The notes under the pieces are model-generated. The model did no database searches and was not told the origin of the DNA. It saw only the letters and a program-made list of their open reading frames with translations. DNA of 64,000 bases from Thermomicrobiales bacterium (GTDB lineage: Bacteria > Chloroflexota > Chloroflexia > Thermomicrobiales > UBA6265), in NCBI GenBank assembly GCA_019637585.1, contig JAHBVL010000001.1, forward strand, positions 741,947 through 805,946, in the 5' to 3' direction. Position numbers and translations under genes: made by a program. Below, one piece after another: positions 8,663 to 17,465 of the stretch. Each line of letters begins with the position of its first letter. Positions within the stretch are counted from its first letter, which is position 1.

Positions 8663-8985
8663 GAACTGTTCTCCTTGGCCCCTCCTGGAACGGAGGCGCA
8701 CGTCAACACCGGACCACGCGTGTCCGGACCATGTTGTCCCTATGCCGGGAGCAAACCACCACCGCCGGGAGGCGCGCGTCCCGGCAAATATGGTCGTCAG
8801 TTTACCGGGATGTGGGGTGTTTGGAGCCGATGGAAGTTCCGGAAGTGCCCGGAAATCTTTGTAAATATGGGTGGAATGAGTGGTTTGCGATCCCAGGGGC
8901 CGAAGTGGTCAGCCATTCGGTTCATAAGTGCCCAAACCACGAGGGTAGAGGCTGGAGACTTCGCTTGAGATCACAGTCTGTGACC
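8663..8985. other. Leader/promoter region of the hmu operon
   Basis: No gene seen. It holds a dyad CCGGAC-N7-GTCCGG at 8709-8727 and a second stem GCCGGGA-N8-TCCCGGC at 8764-8785. Another GCCGGGAG lies just before the latter, and the region ends at the ORF6N palindrome (8964-8990). These are the likely 5' untranslated region and control sites of hmuT on the minus strand. No cobalamin-box-like sequence is present. Confidence 0.5.
8709..8727 (-). promoter_or_regulatory. Dyad upstream of hmuT, possible operator
   Basis: CCGGAC and GTCCGG, perfect 6-base arms separated by 7 bases (with a nested ACGCGT), about 47-65 bases before the hmuT start. It does not resemble a Fur box. The regulator is unknown and the dyad could also be an RNA stem. 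Confidence 0.3.
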
Positions 8986-8990
8986 TCAAG
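8964..8990. repeat. 27-bp palindrome overlapping the ORF6N stop
   Basis: CTTGAGATCACA, 3 bases, then TGTGACCTCAAG: 12-base arms with one mismatch. The TGA stop (8986-8988) is inside the right arm. A near-identical palindrome lies 317 bases upstream within the gene. Confidence 0.75.
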
Positions 8991-9510
8991 ACCTCTTGCC
9001 GCCTCGAAAGCCGATGCTTCCCTTCGTCTGAGACGGAGGGGCCATCAGCTCGTGAATGGCGTCTATTATGATCTTGAACTGGGCATCGTACTTTTGTTCC
9101 AATTCGTCGAGCCGACCGGCCAATTCTCGATTTGTGGCCAGAAGCTCTCTCAGCTTCACAAACGCTCGCATGATCTCCACATTGATCTTCGCTGCTTCAG
9201 CGCTCCGGAGAACGCTTGATAGCATCGCAACACCTTGTTCAGTGAACGCATACGGTGGATATCGTCGGCCACCCCACGATCTTGAGATCACAGCTTGTGA
9301 TCTCAAGTCATTGAATTCGGCCTTTGTCAGTTGAAACATGAAGTCCTCTGGGAAACGATCCTCGTTCCGCCGTACTGCCTGGACGAGGACACGCGTCTCA
9401 ACGCCGTAAAGTTGCGCGAGATCGACATCGAGCATCACCTTCTGTCCACGTATCAGCAGAATGGTCTCAGCGATCTCGTCAACCGTAACCAACCCGCTGG
9501 TGTTTCCCAT
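8986..9510 (-). CDS. ORF6N domain-containing DNA-binding protein
   Basis: ORF6N (KilA-N-related) protein, 174 aa from the ATG at 9510, which has AGGGGG 7 bases upstream; a GTG six codons earlier lacks such a site. The ORF6N domain spans about residues 8-95: ILLIRGQKVMLDVDLAQLYGV, RRNEDRFPEDFMFQLT and YAFTEQGVAMLSSVLRS are hallmark stretches. A C-terminal helical region (KLRELLATNRELAGRLDELEQKY) is probably a coiled coil. Such domains occur in phage antirepressor-like proteins and as lone chromosomal genes of unknown role. Two 27-base palindromes lie inside the gene and at its stop codon. Confidence 0.88.
   Translation of the reverse strand: MGNTSGLVTVDEIAETILLIRGQKVMLDVDLAQLYGVETRVLVQAVRRNEDRFPEDFMFQLTKAEFNDLRSQAVISRSWGGRRYPPYAFTEQGVAMLSSVLRSAEAAKINVEIMRAFVKLRELLATNRELAGRLDELEQKYDAQFKIIIDAIHELMAPPSQTKGSIGFRGGKRS
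9281..9307. repeat. 27-bp perfect palindrome inside the ORF6N gene
   Basis: CTTGAGATCACA-GCT-TGTGATCTCAAG: perfect 12-base arms. It encodes the LRSQAVIS stretch of the ORF6N domain. It shares all but one arm base with the copy at the gene's stop codon. Confidence 0.8.
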
Positions 9511-9762
9511 AGCTCTACCCCCTGTCACTGTGTCGCCTCATGGAACCTTCACCACAGCTCAGCGCGGCGCGGACCTGCACCGCGTGACGATCCTCGATCT
9601 TGTCGAGCAGCTGAGCGGGCATCTGTGGGAGTCCTCGCTTCGTGGATACGGTTGCTGGAGGGAGTTTAGCAGTCGACAGTAACGCCACCCGTCTTCCCGC
9701 CCCTCGCCCCATGCTATCCTCCAAAGTGGCTCTGATTCCGCACGCAATCACGGAGGAACGGC

Positions 9763-11628
9763 ATGATTCGACTCACACCCATTCCCGGGAAACCGATCGA
9801 TCCCGCATCCCTTTCGACGGTCGATTCGCTGGTGCAGGCCCGTATCGACGGTCGTCTGAGCCGGCGGGATCTGATTCGCCGGGCTGCGCAACTTGGGTTT
9901 GCGGCGCCGGTGATCGGGGTGATGCTGCATGCCACCTCAGACATGGTGAATGGTGCGCCGAGCCCGGGACGGAACCGGGCGATCGCCCGGATGCAGGATG
10001 CGCCGATCCTGGTCGAGGGGCCGACGGCGCCGGAGGGCACGCAGGTCGCGGGGGGAGCGCTGGTGGTCGGCACGACCGACGAACCGGACACGCTGCATCC
10101 AGCGCTCACCCAGCTTCAGGGGAGTTTCGACGTCTGGGGCGCGATCGTGAAGGGGCTCCTGCACTGGGATAGCGCCATGGTTATGCAACCGGAGCTGGCC
10201 ACAGAGTTCTCGATTTCCGACGATGGCCTTTCCTATACATTCACCTTGCGGGAAGGCGTCACCTTCCACAATGGCGATCCGTTCACCGCCGCCGATGTGA
10301 TGGCCACGGTCGATATCATCAACAATCCTGATTTCGGCACGTACAACGTCTACAACCTCGACCAGGTCGCCGAGATGTCCGCGTCGGATGATGGTCTGAC
10401 AATCACCCTTTCGACCGCCGAGCCGTACGCGCCCTTCCTGTCGCTGATCGCCGACGGGCCGATCTTTCCCAAAGCGGAGATCGACAAGGGGCTGGAGTCA
10501 TTCACAACGGAATATGGCCGGGCGCCGGTGGGAGCGGGACCGCTTCGCTTTGTCGAATGGGCCGCCCAGCAGCACATTCTGCTTGAGCGCTTCGACGACT
10601 ACTGGGGCGATCCGTCGATCCTCGACGAAATCCGCTACATGATCATCCCGGACGACAACACGCAGCTGGTGCAGCTCCGTACCGGCGAGATTCAGCTGGT
10701 GGGAGGAGCGGGGGCGATTTCGGCGTTGCGTGTCGATGAAGCGCTGGAGATCGAAGGCGTCAATGTGCTGCAGCACTCGTCCCAGGCGTGGATTCACCTC
10801 GATCTCAAACACGTCGATTTTCTGCGGATGACCAAGGTCCGGCAAGCGCTCGACTATGCCACTCCGACCCAGCAGATCATCGATCAATTGATGGGCGGCC
10901 GGGTGCTTCCCAGTATCGGCGACGTTCCTCCCGGCTCGTGGGCGTTCAATCCCGATGTCGAACCCAGACCATACGACCCTGACCGGGCGAAGGAGCTGCT
11001 GGAAGAGGCGGGCCTCACCTTCGATGGCAATGTCTGGTCCGGTCCGACGCCGACGCCTGAAAAAGACATCGATCCCAACACCGATCTGGGTGGACCGGTC
11101 AAGGAGCTGGCTATCGAGATCTGGACCCAGGCGGGTGAGTCGCACTACGATCTGATTTCCCAGGCCATCGCCCAATCGTGGAGCGATATTGGCATCAAAG
11201 TCGAAGTGAAAACCGAAGATGTCTCGACGATCTGGGGTCCGGAGGGCTACCAGTTCACCGATGCGATGACCGCCGCGCTCTTCGCCTGGTACAACTCGAA
11301 CGACCCGGACGATACCTGGTACTGGCATTCGAAGTGGATTCCCGAAACGCCGGAGGGGTCAGGCGGCAATCTGCCAGCCTACTTCTTCCCCTACAACTTC
11401 CAGGCCGAGATCGATGATCTCACCGGGCGGGCGGAAACCGAAACCGACCAGGAGGCGCGCGCTGAGCTCTATCGTCAGGCACAAGCGCTCCTGCACGAAG
11501 AAGCGGCCGTCATTTTCCTCTACTGGGACATGGTCTTCCCGGCTGTGGCGGAAAACGTCGGCGGATTCTGGCCAAGTGGTTTCACGAATCTCTTCTGGAA
11601 CGCGCATCAGTGGTATGTGACGGAGTAG
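9763..11628 (+). CDS. Peptide ABC transporter substrate-binding protein (importer 1)
   Basis: Family 5 extracellular solute-binding protein (DppA/OppA type), 621 aa. The N-terminal leader contains a twin-arginine-like SRRDLIRRAAQLGFAAPVIG near residues 32-50, somewhat far from the start. Mature-domain signatures include PELATEFSISDDGLSYTFTLREGVTFHNGDPFTAADV near residues 140-180. The ATG has GGAGG upstream. It delivers peptides, or a related ligand, to the permeases encoded just downstream, and it is followed by a palindromic repeat pair. Ligand identity is not determinable. Confidence 0.9.
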   Translation: MIRLTPIPGKPIDPASLSTVDSLVQARIDGRLSRRDLIRRAAQLGFAAPVIGVMLHATSDMVNGAPSPGRNRAIARMQDAPILVEGPTAPEGTQVAGGALVVGTTDEPDTLHPALTQLQGSFDVWGAIVKGLLHWDSAMVMQPELATEFSISDDGLSYTFTLREGVTFHNGDPFTAADVMATVDIINNPDFGTYNVYNLDQVAEMSASDDGLTITLSTAEPYAPFLSLIADGPIFPKAEIDKGLESFTTEYGRAPVGAGPLRFVEWAAQQHILLERFDDYWGDPSILDEIRYMIIPDDNTQLVQLRTGEIQLVGGAGAISALRVDEALEIEGVNVLQHSSQAWIHLDLKHVDFLRMTKVRQALDYATPTQQIIDQLMGGRVLPSIGDVPPGSWAFNPDVEPRPYDPDRAKELLEEAGLTFDGNVWSGPTPTPEKDIDPNTDLGGPVKELAIEIWTQAGESHYDLISQAIAQSWSDIGIKVEVKTEDVSTIWGPEGYQFTDAMTAALFAWYNSNDPDDTWYWHSKWIPETPEGSGGNLPAYFFPYNFQAEIDDLTGRAETETDQEARAELYRQAQALLHEEAAVIFLYWDMVFPAVAENVGGFWPSGFTNLFWNAHQWYVTE

Positions 11629-11637
11629 GCGGAACGT

Positions 11638-11757
11638 CCCTCACCCCCGGCCCTCTCCCGCGGTCGGGAGAGGGGAGACGGTTTTGCGTGGCCGCTCTGC
11701 CGACCGCGGGAAATCCCTCACCCCCGGCCCCTCTCCCGACCGCGGGAGAGGGGAGAT
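11638..11757. repeat. Pair of palindromic repeats between SBP and permease genes
   Basis: Two copies of a unit that begins CCCTCACCCCCGG and ends in a hairpin (CTCTCCCG ... CGGGAGAG), at 11638-11677 and 11715-11757. The second has inverted loop sequence, and a partial CCGACCGCGGG lies between them. The same unit is inserted in the rRNA methyltransferase gene at 4.2 kb. Here it may attenuate or stabilise the transcript between the highly expressed binding protein and the permeases. Confidence 0.8.
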
Positions 11758-11772
11758 GGTGATGCGCAGCCC

Positions 11773-12723
11773 ATGAGCCGCTACTTCATCCGCCGGACAT
11801 TGGGAGCGATTCCGCTGCTCTTTGGGGTGGCGGTGCTGTCGTTCATCTTCATGCAGCTGGCGCCCGGCGGACCGGATGCGCTCTTTGGCCGCCTGCCCCG
11901 CATGACCGATGAGCGGCTGGCGCAGATGCGCGCCAACCTTGGTCTGGACGATCCGATGATCGTTCAGTTCGGCAAATGGCTCGGCAATCTCCTCACCGGC
12001 GATCTCGGCACCTCCTACGTTCAGCACCGGCCGGTCTGGCATGTGATCTGGGATGTCTTTCCCAACACGGTCTACCTGGTGATGGCCGGACTCTTCATCG
12101 CCTTGATTCTGTCGCTCCTCTTCGGCGTCATCGCGGCAAAGAACCCCTACGGGCTCTTCGACAATGTCACCGCCTTCATCAGCTATTTCGGGCTGGCCAT
12201 GCCCGTGTTCTGGTTGGGGCTGATGCTGCAGATTCTCTTTGCCGTGAAGCTGGGATGGCTCCCTTCGGCCGGGATGCACTCGGCAGGCGAAACGGGAGTC
12301 GCCGATTTTCTGGAACACCTGATTCTGCCGGCGTTCACGATAGCGATTGGCAGCATCGCCACCTGGAGTCGCTACATTCGGGCGTCGACGATCGAGGAAA
12401 TCAACGCCGACTACGTTCGCACGGCCCGGGCCAAGGGCATGGCCGAACCGTCGATTCTTTCGCGGCACGTGCTGCGAAATTCGCTGACTCCGTTCATCAC
12501 GGTCGTGGCCATTGACATCCCCCTCTATCTGACCGGCGCCGTTCTCGTGGAAACCGTTTTTTCCTGGCCAGGTATGGGGAGACTCTTCTTCGATTCGCTG
12601 AACCGCCGGGACTATCCGGTGCTGATGGGCATCCTGATGCTCGGCGCGGTGCTGATCGTCATTGGCAACCTTGTTGCCGATCTGATCTATGCCCGCCTCG
12701 ATCCCCGGATTTCGTTCGAATGA
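11773..12723 (+). CDS. Peptide ABC transporter permease, DppB type (importer 1)
   Basis: Membrane permease of the DppB/OppB family, 316 aa, six predicted membrane segments. It begins MSRYFIRRTLGAIPLLFGVAVLSFIFMQLAPGGP, the usual N-terminus. The cytoplasmic EAA-type loop (INADYVRTARAKGMAEPSILSRHVLRNSLTPFI) is near residues 215-250, and the C-terminus ends in YARLDPRISFE. It pairs with the DppC-type protein whose ATG overlaps its stop by 4 bases. No ATPase gene is next to this set, so ATPases must come from elsewhere. Confidence 0.92.
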   Translation: MSRYFIRRTLGAIPLLFGVAVLSFIFMQLAPGGPDALFGRLPRMTDERLAQMRANLGLDDPMIVQFGKWLGNLLTGDLGTSYVQHRPVWHVIWDVFPNTVYLVMAGLFIALILSLLFGVIAAKNPYGLFDNVTAFISYFGLAMPVFWLGLMLQILFAVKLGWLPSAGMHSAGETGVADFLEHLILPAFTIAIGSIATWSRYIRASTIEEINADYVRTARAKGMAEPSILSRHVLRNSLTPFITVVAIDIPLYLTGAVLVETVFSWPGMGRLFFDSLNRRDYPVLMGILMLGAVLIVIGNLVADLIYARLDPRISFE

Positions 12724-13643
12724 GCGCCAGTTCCGCACAACTCCAGCAGGCAGCGGTGCTGGCAGAACGGCAAGCGCCGCCTCGCAGCCCCGCCCGGATG
12801 GCCTTCGACCGGTTGAAGCGATCCCGGCTGGCCATGATCGGGTTGGTTATCTTCGGCGTGATGGTGATCCTGGCGCTGCTGTCCCCCTGGATCGCGCCCT
12901 ACGATCCCAAACGTCCCGATCTCTTCAATCTGAAAGCCTCGCCTGGCGCCGATCACTGGCTCGGCACCGATGCGCTGGGCCGGGACGTGCTGAGCCGGTT
13001 GCTGGTGGGAGGGCGTTACTCGCTGGGAATCGGCGTCGCCGCGGCGCTGATCTCCTCGCTTCTGGGTCTGGTCGCCGGGGCCATCGCCGGTTTCCAGGGG
13101 GGAGTGATCGACGGGGTGTTGATGCGCTTCGTCGATCTGATGCTGGCATTTCCCAGCATCTTCCTCCTTTTGATCATTGCCTCGATGCTGGAAGGGATCT
13201 CTGTTGCCGGCATCATCCTCTTTCTGGGTCTCTTCTCCTGGATGTGGCTGGCTCGGCTGGTGCGCGGGGAGTTTCTCTCGCTGAAACGGCGGGAGTTCGC
13301 CGAAGCGGCCCGGGCCATCGGCGCGCCCGGGTGGCACATCATGGTGCGGCATCTGTTGCCCAACGCCATCGGGGTGATCATCGTCTCCTTCACTCTCGAT
13401 ATCGCGCTCTTCATGCTGGCGGAAGCGTCGCTCTCCTTCCTCGGATTCGGGGTCAAATCGGGCACGCCGACGTGGGGCAACATGCTGAGCGATGCCCGCA
13501 CCGACTATCTGACCAACCCCATGCTAGCCATCATTCCGGGACTCACCTTGACGATCGCCGTTCTGGCAATCAACTTCGTGGGCGACGGGCTCCGTGACGC
13601 GTTCGATCCGAGGGGGCGCGCGGCCGGCCGGGCTGGGAAGTAA
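12720..13643 (+). CDS. Peptide ABC transporter permease, DppC type (importer 1)
   Basis: Partner permease of the DppC/OppC family, 307 aa. The N-terminal cytoplasmic stretch precedes the first membrane segment (RLAMIGLVIFGVMVILALLSPW), followed by the family motif HWLGTDALGRDVLSRLLVGGRYSLGIG. The EAA loop RREFAEAARAIGAPGWHIMVRHLLPNAIG is near residues 190-220, and the C-terminus has VGDGLRDAFDPRGR. ATGA overlap with the upstream gene shows coupling. The last gene of this import operon; the histidine kinase follows 105 bases later. Confidence 0.92.
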   Translation: MSASSAQLQQAAVLAERQAPPRSPARMAFDRLKRSRLAMIGLVIFGVMVILALLSPWIAPYDPKRPDLFNLKASPGADHWLGTDALGRDVLSRLLVGGRYSLGIGVAAALISSLLGLVAGAIAGFQGGVIDGVLMRFVDLMLAFPSIFLLLIIASMLEGISVAGIILFLGLFSWMWLARLVRGEFLSLKRREFAEAARAIGAPGWHIMVRHLLPNAIGVIIVSFTLDIALFMLAEASLSFLGFGVKSGTPTWGNMLSDARTDYLTNPMLAIIPGLTLTIAVLAINFVGDGLRDAFDPRGRAAGRAGK

Positions 13644-13748
13644 TCGTCCCACTGGATCCCCATCTGGATTGGTTGTCACGGTAGAATCGATAGCAACTCC
13701 GGTAGTTGATGAAACTGGCACTGCCGGTTCGATGGTGGTGACTGCTCC

Positions 13749-16700
13749 ATGGATGACGCATTCGCGCGCTCGAGTTCGCCGGTTGCCTCTTCGCCGGTTG
13801 CCTGTGCCTGGCGCTACTCCTCTTCCGATCCTGGCGGTGACCCCGAACAAGTCGCATGGTGGTGCTCGCTGACCGGGCAGACGCTCGAGGAGCGGGCCAG
13901 CCAGGGATGGCTCGACGCCATCCTCCCGGACGACCGCCATGCCGTGGATATGGCATGGCAGCGAGCCCTGGAGAAGGGCGAACCCTACCTGGCCGTTTTC
14001 CGCGTTCGAACGGTTCTGGGCGAACCGCACCTGTTGCTGGCGTATGCGCTTCCCGCCACGGTGGACATCGATGACCGCCCGTCCTGGACGGGCCAGATGA
14101 TCGATATCACCCTCTACCATCGCGCCGCCGCGCACGCGGAGCGTCTGACCTCGCTGATCGCCGATCTGGGGCCGGGGCGACCGGTTGAGGAGATTCCGGG
14201 ACTGGTCGCCGAATTTCTCCGGGATGCGCTGGCGGCGGACGCCGTCGCCGTGTTGCTCCCCGGCGAACAGGAAACATCATCGCTCGATATGGGGGCTGCC
14301 CTTGGGTTCGATAGTGGAGCTCTACGGCAACTTCTCCAGATGCCAGTCGCCACGGCGGCGACCACCGATGGTCCGCTGCTGGATGAGCTGTCGGGGATCG
14401 GGTTCGGTGGCGGCATGGCCGCGCCGCTGACCGGAATGGTTCGCGGCCCTGGCACCATCGTGGTGGCCACGCGCCAACCGTGGCGGTACTCGGCGGTCGA
14501 TGCGGAGTTCCTCGACACGGTTGCGCTCCATGCGGGCCGGGCCATCCAGCTCACGCGGGCGCTCGATGCGGAGCGTGCCGCCTGGGCCGAAACGGATCGC
14601 GCTCACCATCAACTTCGGCTCGTGGCCGATGCCGCGCCGGCGCTGATTGCGTATGTCGACCGCTCCTACGCGTTCCAGTTCAGCAACGCGACGTTTATCG
14701 ATTGGTTCAACCTGGGCGGAGAGATCGGGCCGGGAACATCGCTGGCGACGGTGGTCGGTCCCAGGATCTATGAAGCGCTTCTGCCTGGTCTCCAGCAGGC
14801 GCTGGCCGGAGAACCCGCCTCGCTCGAGATGACGCTGGATGATGCTGGTCCGTCGCCCAGACGGATCGCCTACAGCTTTGTGCCCAGCGTCAGAGCCCGG
14901 GGAGAGGTCCAGGGACTGGTGATCCTCGGCACCGATGTCTCGGAACGAGAACGAGCGATCGAGCGCTCGGACCGGCTGATCGAGCTGAGTGCCGCGCTGT
15001 CGCACGTGTCGAGTCATGACGAGATGGTGGATGTCGTCATCCGGCAGGCGCCGGCGGCGGTAGGTGCAACCTCGGTCGCAATCGTGCTGGCTTCGGCTGG
15101 ACAGGCGATGGTCTGGAGCGGTCCCTGGGAGGATGGGGAGGTCCATCTCGATCTGACCGACGTGCCGCCCCAGGCGCCAGTTTGGCTGGTGATGGAATGG
15201 AACCGGCCGGTTTTCGTCCACGTCCCGAGCAAAAACGCGGCAGAGAGCTCTGTTCTGGATCTGCTGCCCGATGCCGCGACACCGGGCATTCGGGTTCTCC
15301 TGCCCATGATCGTCTCGTTCCAGCCCACCGGGATCCTGGTGTTTGCTTTTCCTCCGGGAACGGGTCTTACCCCGTCGGACTTGGGGTTTCTGCAGTTGCT
15401 CGCCGGAATCTGTGCCGGTGCCATCGATCGAGCCAGTCTGCATGACTCGTTGCAGGAACGAGAGTCGCGATTCCGCTCGCTGGCCGATGCGGTGCCGCAG
15501 ATCGTCTGGGTCAGCAGTGGCGATGGGTTGCGTCTCGAGTACCTGAACCAGCGCTGGGAAGAGTTCACCGGGATCCCCTCGGGCGAGGTTCGGTCGGGAG
15601 AGACGGGGAGCTACCTGCATCCTGACGACCGGGAAGAGTCGCGGCGACGGTGGGAACACTCCGTGGGCACGGGCGAGCTCTTCGAAGTCGAAGTCAGATT
15701 GCGCCAGCGGGACGGTTCCTACGCCTGGGTGCTGAACCGGGGTGTGCCGATCAGGGGGCCAGGCGGCAAGATCGAAACTTGGTTCGGGACGATGACTGAT
15801 ATCGACTCCCAGAAGCTGGCGCTGACTCATCAGGGGGTGATTGCCTCGCTGGACACGCAGGTCCGGCTTCTGTCCGATCCGGCCCAGATTCTCCAGACGC
15901 TGGTCACCACGATCGGCCGGCATCTGCGGGTGGCGCGGTGCTTTCTCACCGAGGTTGTCGATATCGATCACGCTCCGGGCGGGATCGTCGCCGGTGGTCC
16001 CGATATCGTCGTGCGTGCGCTGTGGGTGGCCGACGACGCCACCGATGTTGCGGCGATTCGAGAAGAGGCGCCCAGGCTGAGCAGTCAATTCGCGGAAGAA
16101 TTGCGTTCTGGCAGGATCGTCGTCGTCGAGGATCTGGAGACCGGCGCTCCCACCGAGCGGGCCAGGGAAGCGGCGGCGATTCTGGGAGTCCGCTCGATCG
16201 TCATCGTCCCGTATCTGCGAGCTGGCCGGTGGGTCGCGGGCATTACGGTACATTCCTCCGTACCGAGAGTCTGGACCGAACCCGAGCTCTCCATCATCGA
16301 AGCGGCGGTCAAGCGAACCTGGCCGCTGGTCGAGCGTTCCCGGGCGGTGGAAGCGCTGGCCGAGAGCGAGAACCGCCTCAGGCATGCGGCGGAGGCTGCG
16401 AACTTCTCCAGTTTCGATTTCGATCCGCGCACCGGAGCGGGGTTCTGGTCGGCGGACATTGCTCGTGTGCTTCGGCGAAAGGATGGAGCCGAAACGCCAA
16501 CCACGCTCGGCCAGCTGGCCGACATGGTCTACCCGGACGACCGGCAACGCCTTCTCGATCTGATCGACAGCGCACGAGACCCGAACGCCGGCAATGTTGT
16601 GATCGGCGAATTCCGGCACGAGTCAGACGATGGTGAGATCTGTTGGTTCCTGCTGCGGGGCAGCGTCCAGTTCTCGGGAACGGGCAAGGAGCGGGTAGCC

Positions 16701-17465
16701 GAGCGCATTCGCGGCGTGATGATGGACATCACTCCGAGAAAACGGGAGGAAGAAGAGCGCCTGAACGCTCTCGATGCCGCGGCGCACGACCTGAAAAACC
16801 CGGTCGCGACCATTCGCGCCCTGGCCCAGGTGGGTATGCGGGGCCAGAAGAAGAGCGATTCGCCAGATCCACAGCTGATGGAGATTCTCGAGGGAATCGA
16901 AACAGCAACCGGTCGTTTGACGAATGTAATCGGCGACCTGCTGGATACGGCCCACCTGCGAGCCGGTCGCTCGCTGCCGCTTCATCTGGAGCGAGCAGAT
17001 CTCGTCCAGATCGTTCGCGACGTGTGCGAATCATGGCGAGAAACGTATCCCGGTCTCGACCTGACCGACGACTATCCGGCGGAGCGGATCGAGGGGTGCT
17101 GGGACGAACAACGCCTGGTCCGGGTATTCGACAACCTGATTGGCAACGCGATCAAGTTCTCGCCCGGCGGCGGGCCAGTCCGGGTGTCGGTCGGGATGGA
17201 ACCATTCGCGGAGCGGGAAGGTGTGTCGGTCGCGATTGCCGATCGAGGCATCGGCATCGCCAGCACGGACCTCGCCCGCGTTCAGGAAACCTTCGAGCGA
17301 GGGTCGAACGTCCCCGATTCCATTCCCGGCACGGGGATGGGTTTGATGGCGGCGAAACTGATTGCGAAACAGCATGGCGGTATGCTCCGCCTGGAGAGTG
17401 TGGAAGGGCAGGGCACAACCGCAACAGTCTGGTTGCCGGTTGCGCCCTGCGACGGCGGACTATGA
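13749..17465 (+). CDS. Multi-PAS/GAF hybrid-free sensor histidine kinase
   Basis: Large soluble sensor kinase, 1238 aa, with no membrane segments. Apparent order: PAS-like (1-115), GAF (~125-270), PAS (~285-395), GAF (~405-560), PAS/PAC (~565-690), GAF (~700-865), PAS (~875-1000), HisKA (~1003-1080) and HATPase (~1110-1235). The phospho-acceptor His is in DAAAHDLKNPVATIRAL. The N box FDNLIGNAIKFSP, G1 DRGIGIA and G2 GTGMGLMAAKL are intact. There is no receiver domain and no response regulator gene nearby, so it is an orphan kinase. The ATG has only a weak ribosome site. Its stop overlaps the convergent zinc-binding protein gene by 6 bases. Confidence 0.9.
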   Translation: MDDAFARSSSPVASSPVACAWRYSSSDPGGDPEQVAWWCSLTGQTLEERASQGWLDAILPDDRHAVDMAWQRALEKGEPYLAVFRVRTVLGEPHLLLAYALPATVDIDDRPSWTGQMIDITLYHRAAAHAERLTSLIADLGPGRPVEEIPGLVAEFLRDALAADAVAVLLPGEQETSSLDMGAALGFDSGALRQLLQMPVATAATTDGPLLDELSGIGFGGGMAAPLTGMVRGPGTIVVATRQPWRYSAVDAEFLDTVALHAGRAIQLTRALDAERAAWAETDRAHHQLRLVADAAPALIAYVDRSYAFQFSNATFIDWFNLGGEIGPGTSLATVVGPRIYEALLPGLQQALAGEPASLEMTLDDAGPSPRRIAYSFVPSVRARGEVQGLVILGTDVSERERAIERSDRLIELSAALSHVSSHDEMVDVVIRQAPAAVGATSVAIVLASAGQAMVWSGPWEDGEVHLDLTDVPPQAPVWLVMEWNRPVFVHVPSKNAAESSVLDLLPDAATPGIRVLLPMIVSFQPTGILVFAFPPGTGLTPSDLGFLQLLAGICAGAIDRASLHDSLQERESRFRSLADAVPQIVWVSSGDGLRLEYLNQRWEEFTGIPSGEVRSGETGSYLHPDDREESRRRWEHSVGTGELFEVEVRLRQRDGSYAWVLNRGVPIRGPGGKIETWFGTMTDIDSQKLALTHQGVIASLDTQVRLLSDPAQILQTLVTTIGRHLRVARCFLTEVVDIDHAPGGIVAGGPDIVVRALWVADDATDVAAIREEAPRLSSQFAEELRSGRIVVVEDLETGAPTERAREAAAILGVRSIVIVPYLRAGRWVAGITVHSSVPRVWTEPELSIIEAAVKRTWPLVERSRAVEALAESENRLRHAAEAANFSSFDFDPRTGAGFWSADIARVLRRKDGAETPTTLGQLADMVYPDDRQRLLDLIDSARDPNAGNVVIGEFRHESDDGEICWFLLRGSVQFSGTGKERVAERIRGVMMDITPRKREEEERLNALDAAAHDLKNPVATIRALAQVGMRGQKKSDSPDPQLMEILEGIETATGRLTNVIGDLLDTAHLRAGRSLPLHLERADLVQIVRDVCESWRETYPGLDLTDDYPAERIEGCWDEQRLVRVFDNLIGNAIKFSPGGGPVRVSVGMEPFAEREGVSVAIADRGIGIASTDLARVQETFERGSNVPDSIPGTGMGLMAAKLIAKQHGGMLRLESVEGQGTTATVWLPVAPCDGGL

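Noticed and set aside
8663..8985. Possible cobalamin riboswitch upstream of the heme-type importer.
   Set aside because: No B12-box or the conserved internal GCCACTG-like element on either strand; the binding protein also looks like HmuT rather than BtuF.
14322..16619. Very long open frame antisense to the histidine kinase.
   Set aside because: It lies wholly opposite a clear multi-domain kinase, has no family motif or ribosome site, and is rich in Arg/His as expected for a GC-rich shadow frame.
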